Shown here piece after piece: positions 31,497 through 38,870 of a stretch of DNA of 39,598 nt. Within the stretch, counting starts at the first letter, position 1. Every line of letters begins with the position of its first letter. Source of the DNA: a virus; the IMG/VR virus record IMGVR_UViG_3300008952_000119, positions 1 through 39,598 of that record. One strand, written 5' to 3'. Under the pieces are notes generated by a model. It was not told the DNA's origin, ran no database searches, and saw nothing but the letters and a program-made list of their open reading frames with translations. The translations under genes and the position numbers were made by a program.

Positions 31497-32334
31497 GAGT
31501 ATTTTCTTGTATTGCGTTAGTGTGGGCAACGCAGAACCCAAAGTCATCATGTTCTGTTTCATAAATTGCATAAGAAATCTTGCGAAAAGTATTTTTAGGC
31601 TTTTCTTTAAGCTTATCAACCAACTGTTTGTGTAAGCCGCCTTCGGTGGCCAATCTCTCTTCGTTTATACATATATAATAACACAACTCACGGGGGTTGT
31701 CAAGGTCAAAAAGCCATTTTTCTTCTAAAGAATTAACGTCCAACATTCCCAAGGTTCTAATGCGATGGATAGCTGCCGGCTTGGAGACTTGGCCAATTTC
31801 TGGCTCGCTAAATTCAAAGTAGTTTAAATAATGAATAGTGGAAAAGATAAACTCATTCAGCATTTCATAATAGTTTTTAATAGGCACTTCGCCCAAGGCT
31901 TCTTCTAGTTTTAGATTAGATATTAACGTAATCGAACTAAACAATCCCGAACGTGCATACTCCTGGAGCACCCCGAAAGTGACGCGTTCTAAAAGCTGGG
32001 GAGTCCCGGTCAATAACTCGATGTCGGGGCGGATATAAAATAAATCTATTTTTTTATCTTTGATCTGCTCTAGAATTCCTAGGGTATAATTAGAACTCAT
32101 CGATGAGCCCATAACAAATACCTGGACGCGTTCTCTTATATTGGCGAACACTTTCTCTAAATTAGGAATGTTTTCCTCATAAGCTTCGGGGTCGCCAAGC
32201 CTCTTGAGCTTAATTTTAAATTTACTATTGCGGGCCACGTTGGTGTTTAGCGAATAAACTTCATAGTTCTCCATACCAGAAAACTTTTCTGCAATAGCCG
32301 ATGCGGCATTCCCTATTCCAATTACTGAAATCAT
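31474..32334 (-). CDS. Divergent tubulin/FtsZ-like protein with degenerate GTP-binding loop
   Basis: The 286-aa protein follows the FtsZ/tubulin element order. MISVIGIGNAASAIAEKF is the T1 nucleotide loop and helix, YEVYSLNTN (24-32) matches the second strand ending N-T-D in FtsZ, and VQVFVMGSSMSSNYT (70-84) lies where G-G-G-T-G-T-G should be. LFYIRP is the next strand, and RVTFGVLQEYARSGLFSSITLISNLKLEEAL (117-147) resembles the helix and N-x-x-L segment of FtsZ. A helix MLNEFIFSTIHYLN follows at 158-171. The glycine box is degraded, so GTP hydrolysis may be lost or changed. It overlaps the polymerase gene by ATGA. Fold assignment is inference from pattern, not from a search. Confidence 0.72.
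   Translation of the reverse strand: MISVIGIGNAASAIAEKFSGMENYEVYSLNTNVARNSKFKIKLKRLGDPEAYEENIPNLEKVFANIRERVQVFVMGSSMSSNYTLGILEQIKDKKIDLFYIRPDIELLTGTPQLLERVTFGVLQEYARSGLFSSITLISNLKLEEALGEVPIKNYYEMLNEFIFSTIHYLNYFEFSEPEIGQVSKPAAIHRIRTLGMLDVNSLEEKWLFDLDNPRELCYYICINEERLATEGGLHKQLVDKLKEKPKNTFRKISYAIYETEHDDFGFCVAHTNAIQENTLDKEEQE
31675..31703 (-). promoter_or_regulatory. Candidate promoter inside the tubulin-like gene
   Basis: TTGACA (31698-31703), a 17-nt spacer and TATTAT (31675-31680), preceded by GT. It is within coding sequence (LDNPRELCYY). It could be a second promoter for ssb or chance. Confidence 0.45.
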
Positions 32335-33515
32335 ATCTTTAACTCTTGAAGTTCATAATAATTCTTTCCACAATTTAAGTTAACCATAAAGGTGTCCAAA
32401 AGATTATTAGCAAAAATTTCTTTTAGCTGGGGGACTAGTGGGCGGTCTTCGTCTGCGAGATCGATCACCACTTCATCATGCACAATGTGAGAGATAAACG
32501 ACTTCTTTCCTTCTAAGAATACGTCTACTGCGCAGGCACGTTCCAGGACTAAATCGGCTGTAGTGCTTTGAATCAAATAGTTTAAAGCCTTGCGCGGTTC
32601 AACTTGTATACGGCGCTTAAACACTGTCTTAATATACCCTTTATCATACCATTTGTCAAGAACTTTTTCGCGATGATAAATACTAAATTCACTGTTCGCT
32701 GCATCCGGGTTGTAAAGCCATGCAAAAAATTGAGTCTTGGCGTCGTCACGATCTATCTCTCCTTGAATAAGGTTTTTGATATGCCACTCGTGCACGTCTT
32801 CTTGTGGTTGTTTCTCTCCAGCCAACGCGATAAAGGTTCGTACTTCCGCAGCGTTATAATCCAATGACAAAAACCAGTCATTGTGAGGTTTTAACAATTT
32901 TCTAAATTCTTTTTGCGTAGTGAGTACCGGAAAACTTTGTGAATAGGTGGTGAGCCTTCCTGTAACAGTTCCAAATAAATTATAATCTATATAATTGGGC
33001 CCACTTAACAACAGCTTGGCTCTTCTAGAATCACGAGAGGATAAGTGTAGATTTTTACACCCCTCGTTGTTTAAGTTCAAAGGCTGATAGCGTATCTTAT
33101 ATAAAAGCTTTTCAATATTGTGCAAGTGTTCGTAGCATTCAGGTTTTGTGTGCGTCTCAAAAACATACTCCGTAATTTTGTTTTTGATCTCGCAAAACTC
33201 TTTAAGAAAATCTTCCGGGACCAGATCAAAAATGCAGTGGTCTCGCATGCTTACTTTGGCAATCTGAAAAGATTTAATGTAAGCCCTCAACCGTTTTTGT
33301 GCTCTCTTGAGAACGTCTTGGAGTTCCGGCGGGCATACCTGATTCAATGCTAGCCCCTCTGCGTACAACCATGCGTAGTCTGTGGTGGTGTCGACCAACG
33401 ACCCAGAATATTTCCAAGTCTTGGTTAGATTCTCCGGAAAGTTTTCATAATAAAGTTTCCCGTCTGTATAAATGCCTATGCATTCAGATTTGTCATCAAT
33501 AGCCTGAAATATCAT
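32331..33515 (-). CDS. Compact family A DNA polymerase (Pol I-like) without exonuclease domain
   Basis: From the ATG at 33513-33515 the protein has 394 aa. The polymerase motifs are complete: GTVTGRLTT (about 182-190), motif A LSLDYNAAEVRTF with D219, motif B R256-x3-K-x3-F-x3-Y268 (the O-helix spacing of Pol I), the L-N-Y-L-I-Q-S-T-T-A-D-L helix, and motif C H346-D347-E-V. The N-terminal 150 residues are helical; there is no 3'-5' or 5'-3' exonuclease domain. The longer TTG-start frame is rejected because the TTG overlaps the -35 box of the promoter, whose start point would lie inside it. Together with Pol III alpha it may act in primer removal, repair or strand displacement, which is inference. 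Confidence 0.9.
   Translation of the reverse strand: MIFQAIDDKSECIGIYTDGKLYYENFPENLTKTWKYSGSLVDTTTDYAWLYAEGLALNQVCPPELQDVLKRAQKRLRAYIKSFQIAKVSMRDHCIFDLVPEDFLKEFCEIKNKITEYVFETHTKPECYEHLHNIEKLLYKIRYQPLNLNNEGCKNLHLSSRDSRRAKLLLSGPNYIDYNLFGTVTGRLTTYSQSFPVLTTQKEFRKLLKPHNDWFLSLDYNAAEVRTFIALAGEKQPQEDVHEWHIKNLIQGEIDRDDAKTQFFAWLYNPDAANSEFSIYHREKVLDKWYDKGYIKTVFKRRIQVEPRKALNYLIQSTTADLVLERACAVDVFLEGKKSFISHIVHDEVVIDLADEDRPLVPQLKEIFANNLLDTFMVNLNCGKNYYELQELKI
32631..32659 (-). promoter_or_regulatory. Candidate promoter inside the family A polymerase gene
   Basis: TTGACA (32654-32659), a 17-nt spacer and TATATT (32631-32636) within codons for VLDKWYDKGYIK. It could drive the tubulin-like gene, which starts about 300 nt downstream. 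Confidence 0.5.
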
Positions 33516-34716
33516 CCCGCACCAAACGTCTATATCTTTCAATATAACTCGCTGAGCCCCGATAGTCAAATGTTTTATTTAAAATTCTTTCAAATATTAG
33601 CAACGAGGCTCGTACTCCTATCTGTTCGGCAGCCCGCAAGCAATCGTTGATAAGCATCTCGCGCTCATTGATAGAAAATTCAGATTCTTCCTCAAGAAAA
33701 CGGAGATGACAATATATGCGTAAAAAATAAGCTTCATTAAATTCTGCTTGTATCTCTTCTAATGTATAAGACAAGGGAATAACCATTTTGCGACGGACTT
33801 TTCCATTACACTCTTCATAGCTATAAAACGAGCCGTACTTTACCATGTTATATAAACGGAGGAGAATCGAACTAAAGTTTTCAAAATATTTATTGTGCGA
33901 ATGTTCATAATTATTGTGAAGGACTGCGGCGGTTGTAGGAGAATAATATTTAGCCGAGAGTTCTAACATTCCAGGCGCATCAATATCACATACAATGCGC
34001 CAAGGGACGAATTGATCTACCATAAAGCCGTAGTCGTTGCATGCGTTAACATAAAAAGCCCAGTTCTTGCTGTTCACAAATTGATTTATCTTTTCATCGT
34101 CGTTGACAGGATCCAGATCTGCTATCTCAATAGCCAAACCACTCGTCATAATGCTGCAGCGTCGGCTCTTGATATATGCAGGCTTGGTGAAGGGGATCGT
34201 GTGCAATGTTCTTTCAAGATATACCACCAGATGTTGCATGAACTCTTTAAAGTCTCTTACCTTGATCTTATCAGCATCGAAGAGATCTTTCAAGGTGTTT
34301 AAATAAATATCTAAGTAATCGGCGTACAAAGACTCATGACTAACGTGTGCTTTGTGAACCTGCAGGCTGCTCAAGAAAGAATCCTGCGTGTCAATAATGC
34401 CCTTGGCGGCGCATTTCTCAAACTCCAACGCCATTTGTTCAAAAGCATCTACCACGAAGGAAAGAGCTTCATAACTCTGCGAAGCGCCGGCGCTAGAACG
34501 AAAGCCTTTAAAGCCGGCGAACAAAGCGGCTTCGCGGGGATTGCGGGTTTGAATGGGAACAAAGAATCGGTCGACGCGGCCAAAGAGATACTTCTCTCCT
34601 AAGTTGAAATCCACAAGATTCCGGGCCTGTCCCGCTAACTGCATTCTATACATTAAACGCTTCATGAATAATGTTCTGGTTGGTTCGTGGTTTGTGTTGG
34701 TATAAAAAGTTGACAT
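33496..34716 (-). CDS. Hypothetical protein, probable virion-associated, 406 aa
   Basis: No known domain is recognised. The N-terminus (STFYTNTNHEPTRTLFMKRLMYRM) and a basic NLGEKYLFGRVDRFFVPI stretch are followed by a largely helical, aromatic-rich body with many Tyr and Asn. It lies directly downstream of the 1267-aa structural gene (6-nt gap), which suggests a virion or assembly role. It does not resemble the missing exonuclease domain of the next gene's polymerase, so the pair is not a split polA. The end of the gene holds the promoter of the polymerase gene. Confidence 0.7.
   Translation of the reverse strand: MSTFYTNTNHEPTRTLFMKRLMYRMQLAGQARNLVDFNLGEKYLFGRVDRFFVPIQTRNPREAALFAGFKGFRSSAGASQSYEALSFVVDAFEQMALEFEKCAAKGIIDTQDSFLSSLQVHKAHVSHESLYADYLDIYLNTLKDLFDADKIKVRDFKEFMQHLVVYLERTLHTIPFTKPAYIKSRRCSIMTSGLAIEIADLDPVNDDEKINQFVNSKNWAFYVNACNDYGFMVDQFVPWRIVCDIDAPGMLELSAKYYSPTTAAVLHNNYEHSHNKYFENFSSILLRLYNMVKYGSFYSYEECNGKVRRKMVIPLSYTLEEIQAEFNEAYFLRIYCHLRFLEEESEFSINEREMLINDCLRAAEQIGVRASLLIFERILNKTFDYRGSASYIERYRRLVRDDISGY
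33541..33569 (-). promoter_or_regulatory. Sigma70 promoter of the family A polymerase gene
   Basis: TTGACT (33564-33569), a 17-nt spacer and TATATT (33541-33546) preceded by GT, located in the last codons of the 406-aa gene. The expected start point lies about 20 nt before the polymerase ATG at 33515. Confidence 0.78.
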
Positions 34717-34722
34717 AAATTA

Positions 34723-37700
34723 TCACTTCTCCGTCCCAGATCTAGGAATGACATCGGCACCAGACGGCCCTGCAGCAGTCCCGGCGCGGCTGGCGTAAAT
34801 ATCTTCGTTGGGTAGCGAAACGGTGTCTGCCGCAGTACGATCACCAGTAAGATTTGTGGGATCTCCTTGTCCCAGTACGGCCGGTCCGGCTGGCGCGCCG
34901 CCAGCGTGGGGGTCACACTTGGAGGGACGGGGACGGTTGATCGCATATTCCTCATTATAGGCTTCTTGCTCTTCTGCGGTGCGAGTGGTACCAGTTCTTT
35001 CGGCAACCCATTTGGCACTTACGCGACTCTCAGCTTTGCCGGGCCCGAAAGAATGTTCGGAACGATATATCATATAATACCCTCCCACACCAAACTCAGT
35101 TAAATCCATGCGCTTGTCATCTCCTACGCCGGCAGTCTGTGGGGCAAAGCCGCGTGGGTCAACGAAGATGTATTTGCCCGGGAAGGCTCCTACATCTGCG
35201 AAGGTGGTGATGTCGGCATCATAAACTTCTCTCAATTGCTTTAAGCCATCGTAGCCCTCTTGTTCGAATCTCACCTCTTTAAGGCCCGGGGAGGAGGTCT
35301 TTTTAAGATCGATCTTCTTCACAATTCCCACGTCTTCCCCCATGATATAGTGCATGATGCCGCGGCGATGGTCCTCTTCAACATCTCCATTCATTGCTTC
35401 TTTGGGTGTGGTGCGCCCGCCATAGTAAATAAGGTAATTAGTTTCTGTGGGGGGGGGTTCTGCATTGGCATTGAAGCCTCGCGACCCTTCTGGTCCCGCT
35501 ATGTTTAAGACGGGAAAACTCAAATATTGTGAGGGCGAAGCATTTTCGGGGAGAAGATAGGCGCCTGCACCTCCATCAGAAACAATCAATGGCCAATCTT
35601 TCTTTTTAGCTGCTGCTCGGGCCGTCCAAGTATGTGCCGTCAATGTATCTATGCCCTCCCTGAAGTCTGCGGACGCATAATCAGTCAAGGATGTCTGGGA
35701 CATGCGCACGCGTTGTTTGATAGGTACCTTGAAACAGGTATCATCATTCAGGTAGTTGCGAATCAAGACATTAAAGAAATCATTTAAAAACATGGGGAGC
35801 GGGTATACCGATTCTTCTTTTTGCAAAAGCTTTTCGGTGAGCCAGTCAATAAAAAATTTCACTGATACTGGGAGGTCTCCCAATGAGATAAGATATTTTT
35901 GGGAGGGGTCTTTGGGAGACACAATCTCTATAGGCCCCAAGACGGCGCGGAAGTTTTTAAAGTGTTCTTTAAACTTTTCGATCTTTTTCTTTTCTGCCTC
36001 TTCCTCTTCTGCATTGATAGTTCCTTGTTCTTCAAGGGTGTCAATTGTAGAAGGCATCTCTGTTAAATAGTTTTCAATGCCTGCCAAGATTTCATCAACC
36101 AAATTGAAAACATAGAAATAAGGTAATTGTTGTTTTTCGGTGCTATTGAGAACATCGTTGATTCGCTCCGTGCTCCATTGAGGCTCCCCCAATTCGTCTC
36201 CGGATTCGCGTGCGGCTGCCGCGTCATGGATCTCGGCAATCAGATCCTGATCACCAGTCGGTTCCTCACTAATAGTAAATTGGACGGCCGTTTCTCCCAA
36301 ATTGGAAAAAGCGCCCATTTTTTGCCAGCGAATTAATTCGTCATAACTTAAGTTTAGATATCTAATTTTGCCTTGGGCTACCATGTTCCCTAGGAGAGTC
36401 TGTAGGCTAGTGACTTTATCATTTTTAATATTATTCTGCTCGCTCTCTTTAAATTGAGAGATTGCATCGGAGTCACACTCTGCACTCAATCTATTAAATG
36501 TCAATTGGCGTGCGAGCATTCTTCCTCCAATTTCTACATCGGAAAAAATATTGAAAGTACTCTGATCAAAAAAGTCTTCAATGTATGCAAGGTAATTAAT
36601 GGTAAAGGTGACGCGGCCCATTTCATCAAAGGCAAAATCATGAACAGTCGGTGTTAAATTAAGTGTCACATATGAATGTTTAATAGCTTCTTTTAAGCCC
36701 CTCACTTGCCCCCCTGCTTCGGTACCATACATTTGGTCTGCGCCCGTATTCATATTATAAAAATTCCAAAACTCCGCATCATCCATGCCGGGGGGCTCAG
36801 CCCAGCCTACCACTGCTTTTAAGCGAAAGTTTAATTTATCTAGCTCATCATGCGGGTCAGCAAATGCGGCCTGCTGTTCGAATCTCACGCCGCCCCCAGT
36901 TTTGAGAGCCAAATCGATATAACGATAGTTGCCGCGTATCTTTAAGAGTTCATCAAAGTTATTAGCAAAGATTTTTAAAGTAGCTTTGATGCTTTTTTTG
37001 ACTGCGAAGGGATTGCTTCCATCATAAGTAAAACTAAAATCTTTAATACCGACCCCGTAACCTCTCACATCTTTATTCTTTAAAAAGTCGGTGGGCCACA
37101 TGGAGCCATGGCCACCTTCAAAATTAAACTCTTGTTCGAACTCTACTCCATTGGCATCTTCGCTCAATTTAAACAACCGAATCATTGGTTGTAAAGATGA
37201 CAACTGATGGGCGCGTGCTTTAAACAAGGCCAACTGCGTAGGGTATTGAGTAAGCTTGTTCATAAAACTAAAGGTGTCGCCGACTACTTCGAGACACGCA
37301 TTGCCTACATAGTTTTGTACACCTTCCTCGGCGGGGGGCGCCACATAAGGGAGCGGCTTCACTTCCTCTGCAGCAATGTTCTTCCAGCGATAACCCACCA
37401 ATGTGTCCAGGTTGGAGAGGAGAAAACACTGCTCTCTATAGCCGGCGAGATCTAATTCGGGGGCTACGCCGGCCGTGATGGCCAAGGCGGCTTGCGCAAG
37501 CTTCTTGGCCAGTTCGCGTTCAGCTTCAAGCTCGTCCGCCGGAGCTTCAGGATCAAATACTCCATGTTTTCCAGCATCATCTTTAAGTTTATCTTCCTGC
37601 TCTGCTAAATGTTGGTATACACGGAGAGCAAAATAGTCTTTATATTTTTCGAGGGCCCAATCATATGCAGTACGGTAATCACAAGTGGCATCTAACATGC

Positions 37701-38526
37701 ACGTTTTGACTTGCTGGCCCGTTTGGCCGGCGATGCTTTCTTGGGCACTAGTGGTGGTGGTGGTCTCATCTCGAAGCTGAGTTAACGACCTTCCTCCGGC
37801 GCTCCCAGCAGCTTCCCCGGAAGCCACGGCTGCTGCAACTTGTTCCGCTGCTGTCTCTGTCGTCGTAGTCACAAGGGTATCGGTATTCATGCTCGCCATT
37901 TCTGAAACTTGATCTCGGTCTAGATATTGAGCATAGTAAAATGCACCCTCGCTATTAATGCGCGCGTTGTTTTCTCTGAATGCGTCGATGATTCCATAGT
38001 AGACGCGTCGTTCCCATTCGGCGCCTTCACCTATCTTTATCGCTGCCTCAGCCGGAGTTTGCCTATAGGCTCCCACGGTGACTTCTTCGGCCCAATAAAG
38101 GCCACCAGATTGGCGTTCGGTTCCACCCACATCTGTCATGAAATCAGATTCGACCGTTTTAATGGCGGCGCGGGTGACAGCAATGCGGTCGTGCTCGGTT
38201 GAGGTCATCTGATCCAGAAAGCTCTGGTTGAACTCGCCGGGAGGCAGGCCGGCATCTACCCATGCTTGCTCGCCATACACATCACAATGAATAAATTGAA
38301 GGCTCAATTTAAACTGCTTTCCCAACTCGGACTGCGCTTCGATCAGCGTTTGAGCGTGGGCGTCGGAGCTAGCTCGTACATAAGAGTCAGAATTGATCCC
38401 CCATTGCCGCGGGGTCTCCCCGCCAGGGACACCGAGATTACCGTCTAAAACTCCCCCGTCAATAATTCTCTTATCTATGCAGAATTCTTTTCTGAGGCCA
38501 TCAGTAAGCGCTGGTTGGCATGCCAT
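34723..38526 (-). CDS. Large virion structural protein, 1267 aa
   Basis: This long protein lies between a LysM baseplate-type gene and the 406-aa gene, and I infer that it is a tail or baseplate component. Features are an Ala/Thr/Gln-rich low-complexity stretch at about 212-270 (TTTTETAAEQVAAAVASGEAAG), a long charged helical region at about 290-345, and a beta-rich middle with alternating aromatic strands (FSFTYDGSNPFAVKKSIKATLKIFANNF). The C-terminal region has an ASRAGTAAGPSGAD tail. I recognise no enzymatic motif. No promoter of the TTGACA type occurs in or before it. Its reading frame is clean over 3.8 kb. Confidence 0.8.
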   Translation of the reverse strand: MACQPALTDGLRKEFCIDKRIIDGGVLDGNLGVPGGETPRQWGINSDSYVRASSDAHAQTLIEAQSELGKQFKLSLQFIHCDVYGEQAWVDAGLPPGEFNQSFLDQMTSTEHDRIAVTRAAIKTVESDFMTDVGGTERQSGGLYWAEEVTVGAYRQTPAEAAIKIGEGAEWERRVYYGIIDAFRENNARINSEGAFYYAQYLDRDQVSEMASMNTDTLVTTTTETAAEQVAAAVASGEAAGSAGGRSLTQLRDETTTTTSAQESIAGQTGQQVKTCMLDATCDYRTAYDWALEKYKDYFALRVYQHLAEQEDKLKDDAGKHGVFDPEAPADELEAERELAKKLAQAALAITAGVAPELDLAGYREQCFLLSNLDTLVGYRWKNIAAEEVKPLPYVAPPAEEGVQNYVGNACLEVVGDTFSFMNKLTQYPTQLALFKARAHQLSSLQPMIRLFKLSEDANGVEFEQEFNFEGGHGSMWPTDFLKNKDVRGYGVGIKDFSFTYDGSNPFAVKKSIKATLKIFANNFDELLKIRGNYRYIDLALKTGGGVRFEQQAAFADPHDELDKLNFRLKAVVGWAEPPGMDDAEFWNFYNMNTGADQMYGTEAGGQVRGLKEAIKHSYVTLNLTPTVHDFAFDEMGRVTFTINYLAYIEDFFDQSTFNIFSDVEIGGRMLARQLTFNRLSAECDSDAISQFKESEQNNIKNDKVTSLQTLLGNMVAQGKIRYLNLSYDELIRWQKMGAFSNLGETAVQFTISEEPTGDQDLIAEIHDAAAARESGDELGEPQWSTERINDVLNSTEKQQLPYFYVFNLVDEILAGIENYLTEMPSTIDTLEEQGTINAEEEEAEKKKIEKFKEHFKNFRAVLGPIEIVSPKDPSQKYLISLGDLPVSVKFFIDWLTEKLLQKEESVYPLPMFLNDFFNVLIRNYLNDDTCFKVPIKQRVRMSQTSLTDYASADFREGIDTLTAHTWTARAAAKKKDWPLIVSDGGAGAYLLPENASPSQYLSFPVLNIAGPEGSRGFNANAEPPPTETNYLIYYGGRTTPKEAMNGDVEEDHRRGIMHYIMGEDVGIVKKIDLKKTSSPGLKEVRFEQEGYDGLKQLREVYDADITTFADVGAFPGKYIFVDPRGFAPQTAGVGDDKRMDLTEFGVGGYYMIYRSEHSFGPGKAESRVSAKWVAERTGTTRTAEEQEAYNEEYAINRPRPSKCDPHAGGAPAGPAVLGQGDPTNLTGDRTAADTVSLPNEDIYASRAGTAAGPSGADVIPRSGTEK

Positions 38527-38529
38527 TTA

Positions 38530-38868
38530 TTAAACTCCTAATGCTTGCAACGCATCTTTTAGATTGAGAGGGATGAACATAAGACTTCCATTGGGGATGC
38601 TGGCTTCTGTGGGGTATCCATTATACCATGCGATAACCCACCAATAGGTAGAATCGCCATAATATTGATTAGCTAATTTGTATAAGCGATCTCCGTACTT
38701 CCACAGATGTTTGGTGGAGGTGACTCTCGCACGTTGAGCAACAGTAGGCTGCGCCAGAATGGGCGTGGCATATTGACGCACGCTTTTAAGGCGGCGTGAT
38801 TTTCTTAAGGGCTCATAGTATTCGCTTGAGTTAATAAGTATGCGTGAATTTCTATATCGTATGCCCAT
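38530..38868 (-). CDS. LysM-domain baseplate protein (T4 gp53-like)
   Basis: The 112-aa protein is mostly a LysM module in its second half: KYGDRLYKLANQYYGDSTYWWVIAWYN ending SIPNGSLMFIPLN. The W-W-x-I-A-x-x-N pattern is typical of phage baseplate LysM proteins such as gp53 rather than cell-wall hydrolases. The N-terminal 50 residues are basic. It may bind peptidoglycan or contact the baseplate wedge. It is separated from its neighbours by 2-3 nt. Confidence 0.85.
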   Translation of the reverse strand: MGIRYRNSRILINSSEYYEPLRKSRRLKSVRQYATPILAQPTVAQRARVTSTKHLWKYGDRLYKLANQYYGDSTYWWVIAWYNGYPTEASIPNGSLMFIPLNLKDALQALGV

Positions 38869-38870
38869 GA

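Noticed and set aside
32331-34716. Possible split DNA polymerase I (406-aa gene plus family A polymerase gene)
   Set aside because: The 406-aa protein shows no exonuclease or polymerase motif, and the polymerase gene has its own promoter and a complete set of motifs, so there is no frameshift to explain.
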